The notes under the pieces were generated by a model. The model saw nothing but the letters and a program-made list of their open reading frames with translations, ran no database searches and was not told where the DNA came from. Below, piece by piece: positions 21,989 to 22,794 of a DNA stretch of 22,794 bases. Source of the DNA: Nitrospirae bacterium GWC2_56_14 (GTDB lineage: Bacteria; Nitrospirota; UBA9217); NCBI GenBank assembly GCA_001803705.1, contig MHDY01000203.1, positions 1,413-24,206 on the forward strand. The letters are read 5' to 3'. The position numbers and the translations under genes were made by a program. Position 1 is the stretch's first letter. Each line of letters starts with the position of its first letter.

Positions 21989-22118
21989 GACAAATTTCTA
22001 AACAACAAACACTAAATCTCAAATAAGCTCCAAATACCCAAATTCAAAACTGTGCGAGCATCCGAGTTTGGGGCTTGGATATTATTTGGGATTTGTAATT
22101 TGAAACTTGGAATTTGCC
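21989..22118 (+). repeat. AT-rich long inverted repeat between convergent genes
   Basis: The left half is a series of CAAAT/CCAAAT units (21991-22049), and the right half (22066-22118) carries TTTGGG and ATTTG units. Stretches such as CTAAATCTCAAATAAGCTCCAA mirror GGATATTATTTGGGATTTG imperfectly. It fills the gap between the bacterioferritin-like and uspA-like genes, and could fold into a long imperfect hairpin. Confidence 0.6.
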
Positions 22119-22122
22119 CCAC

Positions 22123-22584
22123 CTATGGCATCTTGAACTCCTTGCCTGCGATGCGGACCGTTAAGACCGGGCAGGGCGCTTTGCGCACCACCTTCTCCGC
22201 CGTGCTGCCGAAGAGCATATGGTCGATGCCGGTCCTGCCATGGGTCCCGATGACGATCAGGTCCGCCATCTTTTCTTTTGATACTCTGATGATCTCGACA
22301 AAGGGCACGCCCCGCTCCACGATCTTCTCCACGTCCTTCACCCGGCCGGCCGCCTCCGCGGCCCACTTGTCCATCTCCTTCTGGGCGCTTTTTTGCATAT
22401 CTTCCACGAGGTCGGCGACCGACAGGGTCGAGGGTATGTACCATTCGGCGATGCTGATGTCCTGAATAACGTACAGCAGGATAAGCTTCGCCTGGTAGTC
22501 CTTCGCCAGGGACAACGCATAGTCCATGGCTGCGCGGGCGCCGTTCGAAAAATCAGTCGGGAAAAGAATGGTTTTGATCTGCAT
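22123..22584 (-). CDS. Universal stress protein, UspA family
   Basis: 153 residues, one Usp domain. It begins MQIKTILFPTDFSNGARAAM (D11) and carries the nucleotide-binding signature G-x2-G-x9-G-S at 113-127 (GTHGRTGIDHMLFGS), so it should bind ATP. The ending APCPVLTVR is typical. The ribosome binding site GAGGAGG lies 4 nt before the ATG, and a near-consensus promoter is upstream. Usp proteins help cells survive starvation or stress; the specific signal is not visible here. The 3' end faces the bacterioferritin-like gene across the AT-rich inverted repeat. Confidence 0.93.
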   Translation of the reverse strand: MQIKTILFPTDFSNGARAAMDYALSLAKDYQAKLILLYVIQDISIAEWYIPSTLSVADLVEDMQKSAQKEMDKWAAEAAGRVKDVEKIVERGVPFVEIIRVSKEKMADLIVIGTHGRTGIDHMLFGSTAEKVVRKAPCPVLTVRIAGKEFKMP

Positions 22585-22614
22585 GGGGCCTCCTCAAAGG
22601 TTAGGAACGATTAA

Positions 22615-22643
22615 ATTCTATCTCTCATCCTGAGCATTGTCAA
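22615..22643 (-). promoter_or_regulatory. Promoter of the uspA-like gene
   Basis: On the minus strand, TTGACA (22643-22638), a 17-bp spacer and TAGAAT (22620-22615), a match of 11 out of 12 bases to the sigma70 consensus, about 30 nt upstream of the start codon. Confidence 0.75.
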
Positions 22644-22766
22644 ACCGAAATCAGGGGACGACAAAGACCTTCCTTCCCGCGTCAAGCGGCTGATTCACGC
22701 GGTCCGACGGGAGGAATACCGGCAACAACGGCCCACAGAACGCTCGATTGATCAGGAAAAAAACGA

Positions 22767-22794
22767 TTGACAATTATGGCGCAGGCTGTTATAA
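22767..22794 (+). promoter_or_regulatory. Promoter at the right window edge
   Basis: TTGACA (22767-22772), a 17-bp spacer and TATAA cut by the window end (22790-22794). It points rightwards to a gene outside the window, divergent from the uspA-like gene. The 120 bases between the two promoters hold no gene that I can support. Confidence 0.6.

Noticed and set aside
22052..22465. Plus-strand open frame opposite the uspA-like gene
   Set aside because: Its N-terminus is translated AT-rich repeat and the remainder is antisense to a clear Usp domain.
22615..22770. Open frame of about 50 codons near the right edge
   Set aside because: It has no ATG, GTG or TTG start and overlaps the uspA-like promoter; the protein-like composition (VKRLIHAVRREEYRQQRP) is not enough.

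Overview
The window is about 22.8 kb of GC-rich bacterial chromosome, densely coded, with many sigma70-type promoters (TTGACA-like boxes 17 bp from a TATAAT-like box). The gene families (Aquifex-type aconitase, valS-nadC-birA-coaX run, PATAN-domain regulators, proline-rich receiver proteins) and the many palindromic intergenic repeats suggest an environmental Nitrospirota or Desulfobacterota (Geobacter-like) bacterium. That placement is inference from gene content; no rRNA or other phylogenetic marker is present.

Region 1 (1-9150) is a chemosensory operon on the + strand. In order it holds a receiver-PATAN (DUF4388) regulator cut by the window edge, a PilH-like CheY, a CheW, a transmembrane MCP with two HAMP-like segments, a hybrid CheA with a C-terminal receiver, two more CheW proteins, and a receiver protein with a proline/alanine-rich linker and amphipathic C-terminus. 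It ends at a clear hairpin terminator near 9119-9147. The order resembles the pilus-controlling pixGHIJL/pilGHIJL clusters, so control of type IV pili or surface motility is the best guess. No cheR or cheB is seen.

Region 2 (9183-16345) is housekeeping: valS, nadC, birA, coaX, then a single receiver protein translationally coupled to a galT-like nucleotidyltransferase, closed by a terminator. A dispersed repeat built on CAGGGTTCAGG/GTCAGGA-type units fills the nadC-birA and birA-coaX gaps. Related sequence also appears, in frame, at two places inside valS.

Region 3 (16346-22794) is a patchwork of short units separated by several kinds of palindromic repeat. It holds a small SET-domain methyltransferase, a convergent aconitase gene with a perfect 14-bp palindrome over its -10 box, a VapBC toxin-antitoxin pair with its own inverted-repeat operator, an Old Yellow Enzyme-like reductase, a bacterioferritin-like protein, and a convergent universal stress protein. 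A consensus promoter for the next gene lies at the right edge.

No tRNA, rRNA, CRISPR array, prophage or intact insertion sequence was seen. The most distinctive items are the pix-like operon with its reversed receiver-PATAN protein and duplicated CheA linker motif, the repeat-derived insertions in valyl-tRNA synthetase, and the acn operator.
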